A stretch of DNA of 41,170 nucleotides, from assembly GCA_022446825.1 (NCBI GenBank), contig JAKVBY010000035.1, forward strand, positions 54,076 through 95,245, read 5' to 3'. Shown one piece after another: positions 1-8,464 of this stretch. Source of the stretch: Pirellulaceae bacterium (GTDB lineage: Bacteria > Planctomycetota > Planctomycetia > Pirellulales > Pirellulaceae). The position numbers were made by a program, and so were the translations under genes. Each line of letters begins with the position of its first letter. The first letter of the stretch is position 1. Below the pieces are notes generated by a model that saw only the letters and a list, made by a program, of their open reading frames with translations, was not told the DNA's origin and did not search any database.

Positions 1-714
1 ATCGGCCAGAAAATTCTCCAGTTCAGGAGATGCTGCCCGGAAAACCCAAACTCGTCCATCAACGATTTTGGTGATAAAACCATTTTTTTTGCAAATGTAT
101 TCGGAGAGAGTTTCCGTGTCGGGAGCTTTTAGTGTCATGCCTGCAGGCCCCATGCCGGGACGGATAACGTGTTTTGCAAGTTCCCCGTTTGCGACGAAAT
201 CTGACAGGAGCTCCGAATTGGAACGAAATATCCACAAGCGACCTTCCACGGGAAAGGTGACAAAGCCACGCTTGCCAAAAACGCGTTGATCGCTGGAACT
301 ATCGATCGCTATTCCGTTGGGCAGATAATGAGCCCAGTACCAGTCATCGGTATGCGCGTTAAAGCCAGGAGCTGATTTAACGAATACCGTTACCGCAGCT
401 AAGGATCCTTGATTGGCACTACGATGTTCTGTAACCACGACCGAGTTGTGAGTCAGTGTAGGGGTGGATGCTGCTTGGTTGTTGAGATAGCTCTTACTCG
501 TGGCGTCTGAAGGTGGTCCGAAATCAAATTCAACTGGAGTGGAAGCAAGCCTCCATGTGGTGTAGTGATTTGATCCAGACGTGATGTATGTCCACAGATT
601 CTCTGTGTACTGTTGTTGTGCTTCGCTGCGCGTTCTAGCGTCTATTCGTTGGACGTTCCCAGCCAGGGCAAAGCCCAAAGTAAGTAAGACTAGCAATGGT
701 TTTGATATTGTCAT
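1..714 (-). CDS. Secreted P460-like protein with repeated C-terminal module (partial, C-terminus outside window)
   Basis: An uninterrupted minus-strand frame of 238 codons runs from an ATG at 714 off the left edge. Residues 1-18 are a signal peptide (hydrophobic core LLVLLTLGFALA), so the product is exported. Residues about 36-135 resemble the cytochrome P460 fold: an N-terminal YTTWRL element, a SYLN segment, then LAAVTVFVK (105-113) and the DWYWAHY signature (124-130). P460 proteins normally carry a CxxCH haem motif after this signature; no such motif is seen up to residue 238. From residue 150 a module recurs: GFVT..VEGRLWIFR..SELLSDF (150-173) and GFIT..VDGRVWVFR..SPELENF (212-235), period about 62 residues, with GELAKHV and a PGMGPAGMT turn between copies. 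The gene lies downstream of pstB on the same strand but a terminator-like hairpin separates them. The P460 assignment is from motif memory and is moderate; function is unknown. Confidence 0.75.
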   Translation of the reverse strand, partial: MTISKPLLVLLTLGFALAGNVQRIDARTRSEAQQQYTENLWTYITSGSNHYTTWRLASTPVEFDFGPPSDATSKSYLNNQAASTPTLTHNSVVVTEHRSANQGSLAAVTVFVKSAPGFNAHTDDWYWAHYLPNGIAIDSSSDQRVFGKRGFVTFPVEGRLWIFRSNSELLSDFVANGELAKHVIRPGMGPAGMTLKAPDTETLSEYICKKNGFITKIVDGRVWVFRAASPELENFLAD

Positions 715-777
715 TGTTATTTTTCCCACATGCATAAGCTGGCGTTACAGAGTTGTGTAGATTCCTCGTCCCCAAAA

Positions 778-793
778 GGTCAGTGAAGTGACC
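778..793 (-). terminator. Probable intrinsic terminator of the pst operon
   Basis: Directly after the pstB stop codon (801-803) the minus strand reads GGTCA-CTTCAC-TGACC followed by TTTT (complement of 774-777). The 5-bp stem, extendable by a G-T pair, with a T tract fits a weak Rho-independent terminator for pstSCAB. It would separate the operon from the secreted protein gene starting at 714. Confidence 0.4.
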
Positions 794-800
794 CCAACGT

Positions 801-1712
801 TTAACCGAACCGTCCTGTTACGTAGTCTTCTGTTTCTTTCAATTTCGGATTGGTAAAAATGGTGGATGTCGGTCCATATTCAACGAGGACGCCGAGATAC
901 ATAAAAGCGGTATAATCGCTGACACGCGATGCTTGTTGCATGTTGTGTGTGATAATTAAGATAGAATACTCACCTTTGAGATCTTGGATTAGATCTTCGA
1001 TTTTTCCAGTTGCCAGCGGGTCTAAAGCCGAACATGGTTCGTCGAGTAGCAAGACTTCTGGTTCGCTTGCAATGGCGCGTGCGATACAGAGTCGTTGTTG
1101 TTGACCGCCGGAGAGACTGAGCCCACTTTCCTTAAGGCGGTCTTTCACTTCGTCCCACAGAGCTGCACCGCGAAGGCTGCGCTCACACACTTCCTCAAGC
1201 ACGCCGCGGTTTCGTTCTCCATCGATGCGGAGCGAGTAAACTACGTTCTCGAAGATGCTCATCGGAAATGGGTTAGGTTTTTGGAAGACCATTCCCATCC
1301 GTTTTCGGAGTTCAATGACGTCCACGGACGACCCAAAGATTGAATCTTGATTAAGCCGCATATCCCCCGAGATCCTGACGGTGTCAATCAAATCGTTCAT
1401 GCGATTCACACAACGCAAAAGAGTCGTTTTGCCGCATCCGGAAGGTCCTACTAAAGCGGTTACTTTTCCCTTGGGTACCGGCATGTCAATGCCGAATAAT
1501 GCTTGTTTGGATCCATACCAGAGTTCAAAATCCTTGATTTCTAAGATGGATTCTTCTGCAAACACTTCAGCGTGAACCATGGAGTCAACGCATTCGCCGC
1601 GCGCAATTGCTCCAAGTCGATCCGAAGTTTCGGCAGGTGCGCTTTGGTCAGCTGGTTCTGTTTCGGGACGTTGTGAGTTTTCAGCGGTGATGCTGCCGTC
1701 TTCAATTCCCAT
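801..1712 (-). CDS. pstB: Phosphate ABC transporter ATP-binding protein PstB
   Basis: ATPase that energises phosphate import through the PstC/PstA channel, on the cytoplasmic face. All nucleotide-binding motifs are present: Walker A GPSGCGKT (89-96), Q-loop with the PstB-typical FQKPNPFP (143-150), signature LSGGQ (200-204), Walker B LLLDEP (221-226) and the H-loop histidine 246. At 303 residues it is about 50 longer than the usual PstB; the extra part is a polar, low-complexity N-terminus (1-55) rich in Glu, Ser and Ala before the core begins near [12 protein letters not shown]. An internal ATG near codon 45 (MVHAEV) could be the true start. The gene starts 13 bases after the pstA stop and is the last gene of the operon; phoU, which often follows pstB, is absent here. 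Confidence 0.96.
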   Translation of the reverse strand: MGIEDGSITAENSQRPETEPADQSAPAETSDRLGAIARGECVDSMVHAEVFAEESILEIKDFELWYGSKQALFGIDMPVPKGKVTALVGPSGCGKTTLLRCVNRMNDLIDTVRISGDMRLNQDSIFGSSVDVIELRKRMGMVFQKPNPFPMSIFENVVYSLRIDGERNRGVLEEVCERSLRGAALWDEVKDRLKESGLSLSGGQQQRLCIARAIASEPEVLLLDEPCSALDPLATGKIEDLIQDLKGEYSILIITHNMQQASRVSDYTAFMYLGVLVEYGPTSTIFTNPKLKETEDYVTGRFG

Positions 1713-1725
1713 GATTGCTTTCAGA

Positions 1726-4284
1726 TTAAAAATGACTGACTTGAAGGCGTTTGCGGAGTTTGGTTCGGAGGCCGACGGCAGCGAGGTTTAAGCAGACAAT
1801 AATGCCTATTAATAACAATGTTGTTGTGTAAACCATCGGTTTTGCAGCTTCGCTATTACGGCTTTGAAAACCTAAATCAAAAATGTGGAATCCCAAGTGC
1901 ATGAAACTTCTGTCGGGATGGATAGGGCCGGTTGGCAGGGGGCCGATTTCTCCGGTCCAATTGGCCAAGTCCAGAGGTAGCTCAGGAGCCAGCTTGAGTG
2001 CTCCCACCAGCATCAGCGGCGCAACTTCTCCGGCGCCACGTGCCATCGCGAGGATCATGCCTGTCATAATTCCAGGTAACGCGTGAGGTAGGACAATCCG
2101 CCGGATGGTTTGCCACTTGCTTGCCCCACAAGCGTAGGATCCTTCACGCAGCGAGTTAGGGACTGCGGACAAAGCTTCCTCGGTGGCTACAATGACGACG
2201 GGTAGTGTGAGTAGAGAGAGTGTCAGCGACGCCCAAAGCAATCCACCTTTACCAAAGGTGGGATTGCCGTCTTTGACTTGAGCCAGATACATCCCTTCGA
2301 AAAAAGGGGTTTTTGCAAAAAGGAAAATAACGATGACGACGGACACCATCCAGAGAAGAATCGAAAAATATTGCATTCGCGCCTGACCTTTGGTGACTGC
2401 AAGGTTAGGGCGTTTGGAGCTCAGGAAGCCGGAAACAAAGGCAACGGTACCAGCGCCTACGGCAAGGCCCAGGTACAAAAACCAAGTTGCTGGTGGCCAA
2501 GGCGTGAAGCCGGGGCCTTGCGGGCCGGCATCGATATAAGATCCCATGATGTAGCAGAAGAAGCCAAGTCCAAATACACCAAAGACGATGCTCGGCACGC
2601 CGGCCAGATTATTGATCGCGATACGAACGGCGCTCACGACGATTCCGGCACTTGCATATTCCTTCAAATAAAGCGCGGCCAGTACTCCAAAGGGAACCAC
2701 AAAAAAGGACATGATGAGGGTCATCGCGACGGTTCCCCAGATCGCAGGGAAAACACCACCCTCACTGTTCGCTTCGCGTGGGTCGGCATTCAAAAATTCG
2801 CCCCAACGAGAAATATAAATGGCAAGTTTGTCCGAGAACTTTAATTGGTTGGCTGGATACGCTCGGACAATTTCATTTAACTTCAACATTTTGGGCGTTT
2901 TGTCTGCGGTTGCGAAATGTATTTCGTAACGTTCGTTTGCCAAACGTAGGACGTCAATTTTGGCCTGTATCTCTTGGCGCTGCTGCGCGGCCTGTCTGTG
3001 TATGTCCAAATATGCTGAGGTCAATTCCTGAGTGACTGCCTGCGTCTGCGTGATTTGTGTCCGAATCTCGTCCGCACGCGTTTGCGGGCGATCCGCTTGG
3101 CGCTCGATGGCCCTTTCCAACGATGCAGCGAGACGAGCAGCGATCTCTATAATTTCCTCACCTGCAGCATAGCGACTTCGAATTGATTCCAGAGCGGCTC
3201 TGTCCAGATCTTTCGCATCTTCCAAGGCGCTTAATTCGAACTCCAACGAAGAGAGTTCTTCGAGTGAGGACAAGAGAAGAATGTTCTGGTTGATTTCTGC
3301 GACTCGGACATTTAAACGGGATTCTTCCATCAGGTGGTTGAGATCGCCGATTTCGTGTTTCGTGAGTTTTTTGCGTTCTGTAAAACGCTGTAAAACCTCA
3401 TTGTGATAGCGACCAAATTGTTTCCATGTGTCATCAGGACCAGACCATTCTTCGCGCATCTCAAGAACGTTTTGCTCTTCAGTCACGTCATTGATGTTAA
3501 CGACCTGGCCATTCTCCAAGACTGCCGTGATAGTGTGGTCATCGGCAGCCTCAAATTGCTCGAGAAATTTTCGAACATTTCCACGACGTATTTGGAAGAG
3601 CTCCTTTTCGAGCTCTTCCATTTTGTTTTCAAGTGATGCAATCTGCGGCCGCAGGTCTTCCTGTTCTTTAGAATTGAGTCGGAACGGGCTCACCTGAAAA
3701 AATTGCAAGATTTCCATAATTGCGGCTTCGTCCGCGGAGATATCGCGTTTTGTATGAACAACAAACTTTTCTGGCTCACCATAAAAACGTCCCCATTCAA
3801 TGCGTTCTACGACGATGGCCCATTCCGGAGTTGCAGGTATTTCCCAATTGTCTGTCGTGTCAAATTGGCGCACCCAAGCGAAATCCTCGTTGGTGATGTC
3901 AAAGTTTCCCGTTCGTACTAAGACGCGGTTGGCCGATGCGCGATCCCCGTTGCCAAGAAATTGGGTTGCTGCTGAGGCAACCGGCTCGTTCATTAGGTCA
4001 ATGGCTGCACGGGTTACTGTAAAGGACTCGGAACGCGTGATTTCTCCCATCCGTGTTTTTCCGTCGAGTAATGTTATTTCGACGACAGGCAAGGGCCAGA
4101 AGGTGGCTCCGCCAAACCAAATGACCAATCCTAATAATCCGACGATCATCGTCAGGCAGATCATGAGTGCACCACCGGTTAACCAAACCATGGGTTCACC
4201 CTCGGCAAGCAAAGAAAGGCCTGGTCGCGAAATGCGGGCGCGTCGACGTTTGCGGTGAGGTTGTTTCTCGGTTGGCGGTGTCAT
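1726..4284 (-). CDS. pstA: Phosphate ABC transporter permease PstA, long form with coiled-coil insert
   Basis: Second membrane subunit of the phosphate importer. The C-terminal part (about 508-852) is the permease domain, with GVPSIVFG, the EAA-type loop that contacts PstB ([15 protein letters not shown], from residue 702) and the PstA-typical [15 protein letters not shown]. Ahead of it lies one N-terminal membrane span (about 33-58), a region to about 200, and a long Glu/Gln/Leu-rich coiled-coil stretch (about 205-245 and 290-455) that should sit outside the cytoplasmic membrane. The common PstA is about 300 residues; this one is 852. Long PstA forms are known in several Gram-negative lineages, so the size alone is not new. 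The ATG at 4284 follows the pstC stop by 23 bases, and the gene is clearly in the operon. Confidence 0.95.
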   Translation of the reverse strand: MTPPTEKQPHRKRRRARISRPGLSLLAEGEPMVWLTGGALMICLTMIVGLLGLVIWFGGATFWPLPVVEITLLDGKTRMGEITRSESFTVTRAAIDLMNEPVASAATQFLGNGDRASANRVLVRTGNFDITNEDFAWVRQFDTTDNWEIPATPEWAIVVERIEWGRFYGEPEKFVVHTKRDISADEAAIMEILQFFQVSPFRLNSKEQEDLRPQIASLENKMEELEKELFQIRRGNVRKFLEQFEAADDHTITAVLENGQVVNINDVTEEQNVLEMREEWSGPDDTWKQFGRYHNEVLQRFTERKKLTKHEIGDLNHLMEESRLNVRVAEINQNILLLSSLEELSSLEFELSALEDAKDLDRAALESIRSRYAAGEEIIEIAARLAASLERAIERQADRPQTRADEIRTQITQTQAVTQELTSAYLDIHRQAAQQRQEIQAKIDVLRLANERYEIHFATADKTPKMLKLNEIVRAYPANQLKFSDKLAIYISRWGEFLNADPREANSEGGVFPAIWGTVAMTLIMSFFVVPFGVLAALYLKEYASAGIVVSAVRIAINNLAGVPSIVFGVFGLGFFCYIMGSYIDAGPQGPGFTPWPPATWFLYLGLAVGAGTVAFVSGFLSSKRPNLAVTKGQARMQYFSILLWMVSVVIVIFLFAKTPFFEGMYLAQVKDGNPTFGKGGLLWASLTLSLLTLPVVIVATEEALSAVPNSLREGSYACGASKWQTIRRIVLPHALPGIMTGMILAMARGAGEVAPLMLVGALKLAPELPLDLANWTGEIGPLPTGPIHPDRSFMHLGFHIFDLGFQSRNSEAAKPMVYTTTLLLIGIIVCLNLAAVGLRTKLRKRLQVSHF

Positions 4285-4307
4285 GGGATATTCTTCAGCA
4301 ACGCAGA

Positions 4308-7025
4308 TCAGAGTTGGTAGGCTCGTCGCCGAAATCGTAATCGCACAACTTCAGCAATGGTGTTAACTAAAAAGGTCAGTACAAAGAGTGTCAGAGCAGC
4401 AAGGAAAAGCGTCCGGTAATGCGTACTGTCTTTGACTGCTTCGGGCAATTCCACAGCGATATTTGCCGAGAGGGTACGAAAGCCGTTAAAGATATTCCAG
4501 TCCGTGACTGGCGTGTTGCCACCAGCCATAAGTACGATCATGGTTTCGCCGACAGCTCGACCAAGCCCAATCATCAAGGCGGAGAAAAGACCACTCATTG
4601 CTGTAGGGATAACAATATTTATAGAGGTCTGCCATTGTGTTGCACCACAACCAAGCGAGGCGGAACGTAGGTGGTTGGGAACCGTCGATAAGGCGTCGTC
4701 TGCAATGGTGTAAATAATCGGGATGACGGCAAAACCCATCACAAATCCAACAACAAGAACATTCTTTTGTTCGTATTTGTCCACGAAGCTGCCGCGCGGA
4801 TCGAAGCCCGTGGAGGAAAGGCTCCAAGAAATTCCGAATGCAACGAGGCCTGCGAAGACGGTTCCGGCAATAAATTTCAAAGCATTTAATTGGGCAAACC
4901 AGCCCCGGCTTAGGCGGTCGGTATGCTGGCGTAGAAAAGGGTTGACCACGGAAACCATGAGGAAAACGGTAGCTACGCTGCAGATGGGTAGGAAAAGGAG
5001 AAGCCAAGCACTGCTGCCGCTGCCCACGCGACCACTCATCCAGGCTTTGATGTTACCCGCGAAAAGTAAGCGTTCAGCCCAAGGTCCAGCCTGGACGGCA
5101 GCAAAAAAACCAACGGCAAGTGGTAAAAAGAGAAAACTGAAACGGTAACGTTGGAGTCGCTGGAATAGTTGTTTGGGTATCATCTGCCAAAGGTACGAGC
5201 CGAGCAGGTATGCCAGCGGTAGCATGACAAAAGCGGCGAGAGTTGTGGGCACCATGGTTTCGATGACCGGCGCAAAAACGAGGGCTGCTAAGAATCCGAG
5301 TACGACACTTGGTAGGCTGGCCATCATCTCAATCATAGGTTTGATACGGGACCGCATGCGGTTGGAAAGAAACTCACTGGTGTAAATAGCGGCCAGCAAG
5401 GCGAGCGGCGCTCCAAACAGCATTGTGTAGAAAGTTGCTTTGATCGTGCCAAAGATCAGTGGTCCGAGTCCCAGCTTCATCTCGGGTCCCGTACTCCCGT
5501 ACGAAGACTGCCAGATATTCTCAGGCTTGCTGTAACCCTCGTACCAGACTGGCTGGAAAAGTGCGGAAAGTGTTGCTGCTGGATGTGCAGCGTCAAACTC
5601 TGCTCGCCACAATTGGGTCTTGGTGGCGGCGACAATTCCGTCATCTTTAGGCGCTAAGAGTATGCGTTGAATTGCCTCTCCTTGCCCAATATTGAGCTTT
5701 CTCTGTCGCGGGCCAAACCATTGTCCAAAATCGGAATTTGCCGAGGCATTCTGATCTGATGAATTCAGTACAAAAGGCAATTCCTGGTCTGTGGTGATAT
5801 GAAATAGACGAACGTCACCATTTTGATATCCGACTGCAACAGTGCGGGAATGGCTCGAACTGCCGAAGGCGGTTACCGGTTGGCCACTGGCAGAAAATTC
5901 ATGGCCTAACACAAGTTCAAAGAGGTCTTTATCGGTTTTACGTCCGTGTCTGCGACGAAACCAAGCACGAATCTGGCCGGTGGAATCTCCACACAGGATG
6001 GTTTCGCGGTTAAGAATGAAATCACAGGTTGTGAGGGTTGCGTTGTCAGTTGAGCGAAGCAAATTTATTTCTTCGACCAATATCGCGGTTCCACGTTTTC
6101 TCACGTTATAGCGAACCATTACCCCATCTTGCCAGGCAACAAAGGCGTTGTCACCTCGCGCTGACAGCAAAAGTCGGAAAGGAGCGCTGGTGCGGCTTGC
6201 CGGCAATGGTAGATCAACTGAAATTAACTCGGTTTCGATTTCGACTTCGCCCGTGAAGTCATTTTCGATTTGTGTTTCGGCAACGCGACAAAACTGTAGT
6301 TTCTCTGCGCCGGCATAAAAAATAAATGAGGATTCACTGTTACTGGAGATTGCTGCGTCTTCGTCTTCACCGCTCGTTAGGTGGGTAATAAGTTCGATTG
6401 GGCTGTCAGCGACTTTAAGCGGCTCTGCAATCGTTGCAGAGATATGTTGCGAACGAAATTGTCCCTGAGGTGTTTTCTGTAAAACTTCCTTGTTAAAGGT
6501 GGCAATGCCACCGACAGGCAAGTCCTTAATTTCTGGAGGTACGTCAGAACGCTCCAAAAAGCTAGGAATGAACTCAAGCTTTCCCAATTGCACCGTTCCA
6601 TCACTAAATCCTAAAGCAAAATCATTGGATCCGATGGAGAAAGAGGTGCTCGTGATTTGGTGCTCAGTTGCCGAGAAGATCTCCAACTTATCGACGTCTT
6701 CTCCGGTATCCAGACGAAAAATCCGTAATTGTCCGTTTGAAGACAATGACCAGGCCATGGTTTGGTATTCGTCGATGGTGAATCGTACGATTTCATCATT
6801 TCCCCATGGGGCAGGTAGTTTAGCTGGGTTTGTAACTAGGGCTGGGAGAAATAGTGGGGCGACCACGCTGAACAGGAACAAAAAGACCGACGAAACCGCA
6901 ACGATGGTTCCGATGCCACCAATCGTAATCAGCCGTTTTGAGATGATATCTCCCATCCGCACCGAGAGGCGTGTGCGTTTGCGTCTTTGACGCCCTGTAT
7001 AAGATGGGGTGTTGAGTTTGTTCAT
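4308..7025 (-). CDS. pstC: Phosphate ABC transporter permease PstC, long form with beta-propeller-like insert
   Basis: First membrane subunit of the phosphate importer. The C-terminal half (from about residue 525) is the permease: MASLPSVVLGFLAAL, the EAA-type loop ADDALSTVPNHLRSAS (about 775) and the PstC signature GRAVGETMIVLMAGGN. An extra membrane-rich stretch of about 150 residues lies between the SLPSVV and EAA segments. The N-terminal half has one membrane span (about 33-62) followed by about 450 residues with WD40-like blades, for example FSDGTVQLGKLEF, DSTGQIRAWF and YQNGDVRLFHI, probably in the periplasm. The usual PstC is about 320 residues. I start at the ATG at 7025 (905 residues); a TTG at 7058 would add 11 residues. 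The perfect stem-loop just upstream separates it from pstS. Confidence 0.94.
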   Translation of the reverse strand: MNKLNTPSYTGRQRRKRTRLSVRMGDIISKRLITIGGIGTIVAVSSVFLFLFSVVAPLFLPALVTNPAKLPAPWGNDEIVRFTIDEYQTMAWSLSSNGQLRIFRLDTGEDVDKLEIFSATEHQITSTSFSIGSNDFALGFSDGTVQLGKLEFIPSFLERSDVPPEIKDLPVGGIATFNKEVLQKTPQGQFRSQHISATIAEPLKVADSPIELITHLTSGEDEDAAISSNSESSFIFYAGAEKLQFCRVAETQIENDFTGEVEIETELISVDLPLPASRTSAPFRLLLSARGDNAFVAWQDGVMVRYNVRKRGTAILVEEINLLRSTDNATLTTCDFILNRETILCGDSTGQIRAWFRRRHGRKTDKDLFELVLGHEFSASGQPVTAFGSSSHSRTVAVGYQNGDVRLFHITTDQELPFVLNSSDQNASANSDFGQWFGPRQRKLNIGQGEAIQRILLAPKDDGIVAATKTQLWRAEFDAAHPAATLSALFQPVWYEGYSKPENIWQSSYGSTGPEMKLGLGPLIFGTIKATFYTMLFGAPLALLAAIYTSEFLSNRMRSRIKPMIEMMASLPSVVLGFLAALVFAPVIETMVPTTLAAFVMLPLAYLLGSYLWQMIPKQLFQRLQRYRFSFLFLPLAVGFFAAVQAGPWAERLLFAGNIKAWMSGRVGSGSSAWLLLFLPICSVATVFLMVSVVNPFLRQHTDRLSRGWFAQLNALKFIAGTVFAGLVAFGISWSLSSTGFDPRGSFVDKYEQKNVLVVGFVMGFAVIPIIYTIADDALSTVPNHLRSASLGCGATQWQTSINIVIPTAMSGLFSALMIGLGRAVGETMIVLMAGGNTPVTDWNIFNGFRTLSANIAVELPEAVKDSTHYRTLFLAALTLFVLTFLVNTIAEVVRLRFRRRAYQL

Positions 7026-7080
7026 AGATGCAAGGATCTTGACCGCGACTGGTTGCAAGATGAGGTTGGGGTCGGAAAAT

Positions 7081-7106
7081 GCGGGGCGGTGTGGTTACCG
7101 CCCCGC
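7081..7106 (-). promoter_or_regulatory. Intercistronic stem-loop between pstS and pstC
   Basis: A perfect 10-bp inverted repeat, GCGGGGCGGT and ACCGCCCCGC with a 6-base loop, lies between the pstS stop (7144) and the pstC start (7025). On the minus strand it is followed by ATTTTCC, a short T tract. Such elements after a binding-protein gene commonly act as partial terminators or 3' stabilisers that keep the binding protein more abundant than the permease; that role is inferred here. Confidence 0.75.
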
Positions 7107-7143
7107 TCAGGTTCACTAGTTCCAGTACTAAGATGAAGCGGAT

Positions 7144-8142
7144 TTAGTCAGCTTGTTTGATATCAACCATATTTAGGTATTTCGCACACAGAGCAGCAGA
7201 AACTGGAAAATAGCCATCTTTCAAGACATCTTCTTGTCCCTGTCGACTAAAGACATATTTAAGGAATTCACGGCGCAGTGGATCCAACTGGCTGCCAGGT
7301 TTGTGATTGACGGACAACCATAATAAGCGCGCGAGTGGGTAGGTTCCAGAGTAAGCATTGTCGGGAATGGCAGCGATCGCATCCGAGTCGCCATCTTTTG
7401 CGAGTGCCACGGCACGCACGTCGGCTGTTTTGTATCCAATGCCACTGTAGCCAACACCAAATTTATTATTGGCTACAGAGTTAACTACCGTCGCACTTCC
7501 TGGCTGCTCTTGAACGGAATCTTTGTAATCACCTTTGCCAAGAACGTTCTTCTTAAAGAAACCGTAAGTTCCGGACGCGGAGTTTCGACCATAGAGGCTG
7601 ATGTCACTACTCGTGAAGTCGCCCGTCAAGCCGAGTTGCCCCCAAGCGGTGATATCATCGGCAGCACCGAGCTTACGTGTACTGGAGAAAATTGCGTCAA
7701 CTTCTGGTAGGGTCAGCTTTTCAATTGGGTTGTCTTTGTTGACATACACAGCCAGCATATCAATGCTCGTTCCAAGCTGAACCGGTTTGTAGCCAAACTT
7801 CTTTTCAAATTCATTTACTTCGTCCGCTTTCATTTTGCGGCTCATAGGACCAAAGTTGGCGGTTCCCTCAATTAAAGCGGGCGGGGCGGTCGACGAGCCT
7901 TTGCCTTCGATTTCAATGCGAACGTTAGGATAATATTGTTGAAAACCCTCAGACCATAGGGTCATCATGTTATTCATGGTGTCGGAACCGACGCTTTTAA
8001 TGCGACCAGAGACACCCGCTACTGGTTGGTAGTCCGGGAGTTTTGGATCCACTTGAACTTCTTGGCCCGTCGCATCGATAGTTGCAATGACGAGAACGGT
8101 TGCCCCAATCATGAAGCGCGCTATTCGCATTAGATTTAACAT
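7144..8142 (-). CDS. pstS: Phosphate-binding protein PstS family (periplasmic)
   Basis: Solute-binding protein that captures phosphate for the PstCAB channel. Numbering from the ATG at 8142 (332 residues), it has a signal peptide ending near ATIDATGQ and the hallmarks of the PstS-like family: KSVGSDTM, EGKGSSTAPPAL, FGPMSRKM, YVNKDNP and the ligand-loop GRNSASGTYGFF. I prefer 8142 to the ATG at 8175 because the purine-rich stretch AGGAAGAAGGAAAAAC lies immediately upstream of it and because the shorter form gives a normal signal peptide; the longer form would add 11 mostly basic residues. It is the first gene of pstSCAB and lies downstream of the Pho-box-like repeats. Confidence 0.95.
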   Translation of the reverse strand: MLNLMRIARFMIGATVLVIATIDATGQEVQVDPKLPDYQPVAGVSGRIKSVGSDTMNNMMTLWSEGFQQYYPNVRIEIEGKGSSTAPPALIEGTANFGPMSRKMKADEVNEFEKKFGYKPVQLGTSIDMLAVYVNKDNPIEKLTLPEVDAIFSSTRKLGAADDITAWGQLGLTGDFTSSDISLYGRNSASGTYGFFKKNVLGKGDYKDSVQEQPGSATVVNSVANNKFGVGYSGIGYKTADVRAVALAKDGDSDAIAAIPDNAYSGTYPLARLLWLSVNHKPGSQLDPLRREFLKYVFSRQGQEDVLKDGYFPVSAALCAKYLNMVDIKQAD

Positions 8143-8229
8143 GTGTTTTTCCTTCTTCCTTTTGGTGTGAGTCATAAGTTGACAAGATCAAACAGCCGGA
8201 TAACTAACGCCCAAAGGTTGGCGGAGGAA

Positions 8230-8257
8230 TGTTAAGGTAGAGTGAAGTGTGGGTGTA
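8230..8257 (-). promoter_or_regulatory. pstS: Candidate Pho box, pstS-proximal cluster
   Basis: On the minus strand, reading toward pstS, three hexamers lie at an exact 11-bp period: TACACC (8252-8257), TTCACT (8241-8246) and TTAACA (8230-8235). Direct repeats of this type at 11-bp spacing are the usual binding pattern of PhoB/PhoP response regulators (Bacillus PhoP recognises TTAACA-like repeats). The last hexamer lies 88 bases upstream of the pstS start. I see no convincing -10 box, and the regulator is not in this window. Confidence 0.45.
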
Positions 8258-8315
8258 AAAACAGCGAATCTCCCATGAATTCGAAACCATTCCGCCCACA
8301 AGTCTTGCGCACGAA

Positions 8316-8332
8316 TGTTAAGGAGTGATTAA
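8316..8332 (-). promoter_or_regulatory. pstS: Candidate Pho box, distal cluster
   Basis: The minus strand reads TTAATC (8327-8332) then TTAACA (8316-8321), again 11 bp apart. The core GAATGTTAAGG (plus strand) is shared exactly with the proximal cluster, 86 bp away. The rest of the 8176-8464 intergenic region shows no gene. Confidence 0.42.
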
Positions 8333-8464
8333 GAAATGGTGTTTTAATGGTGAGCGTTCGCTGAAGGAGGTCTCGATCTGCAGCCTTGCCGAGAACCAGA
8401 GCCAACCATCGGATGCGCTAAATCCCGAGGAAATACGAGGCGTTGCCAAGCCCCAAGCGTCTGA

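Noticed and set aside
2278..2844. A long plus-strand open frame antisense to pstA
   Set aside because: It is the mirror of a strongly supported coding frame and its composition (many Lys, His, Gly) is that of a shadow frame.
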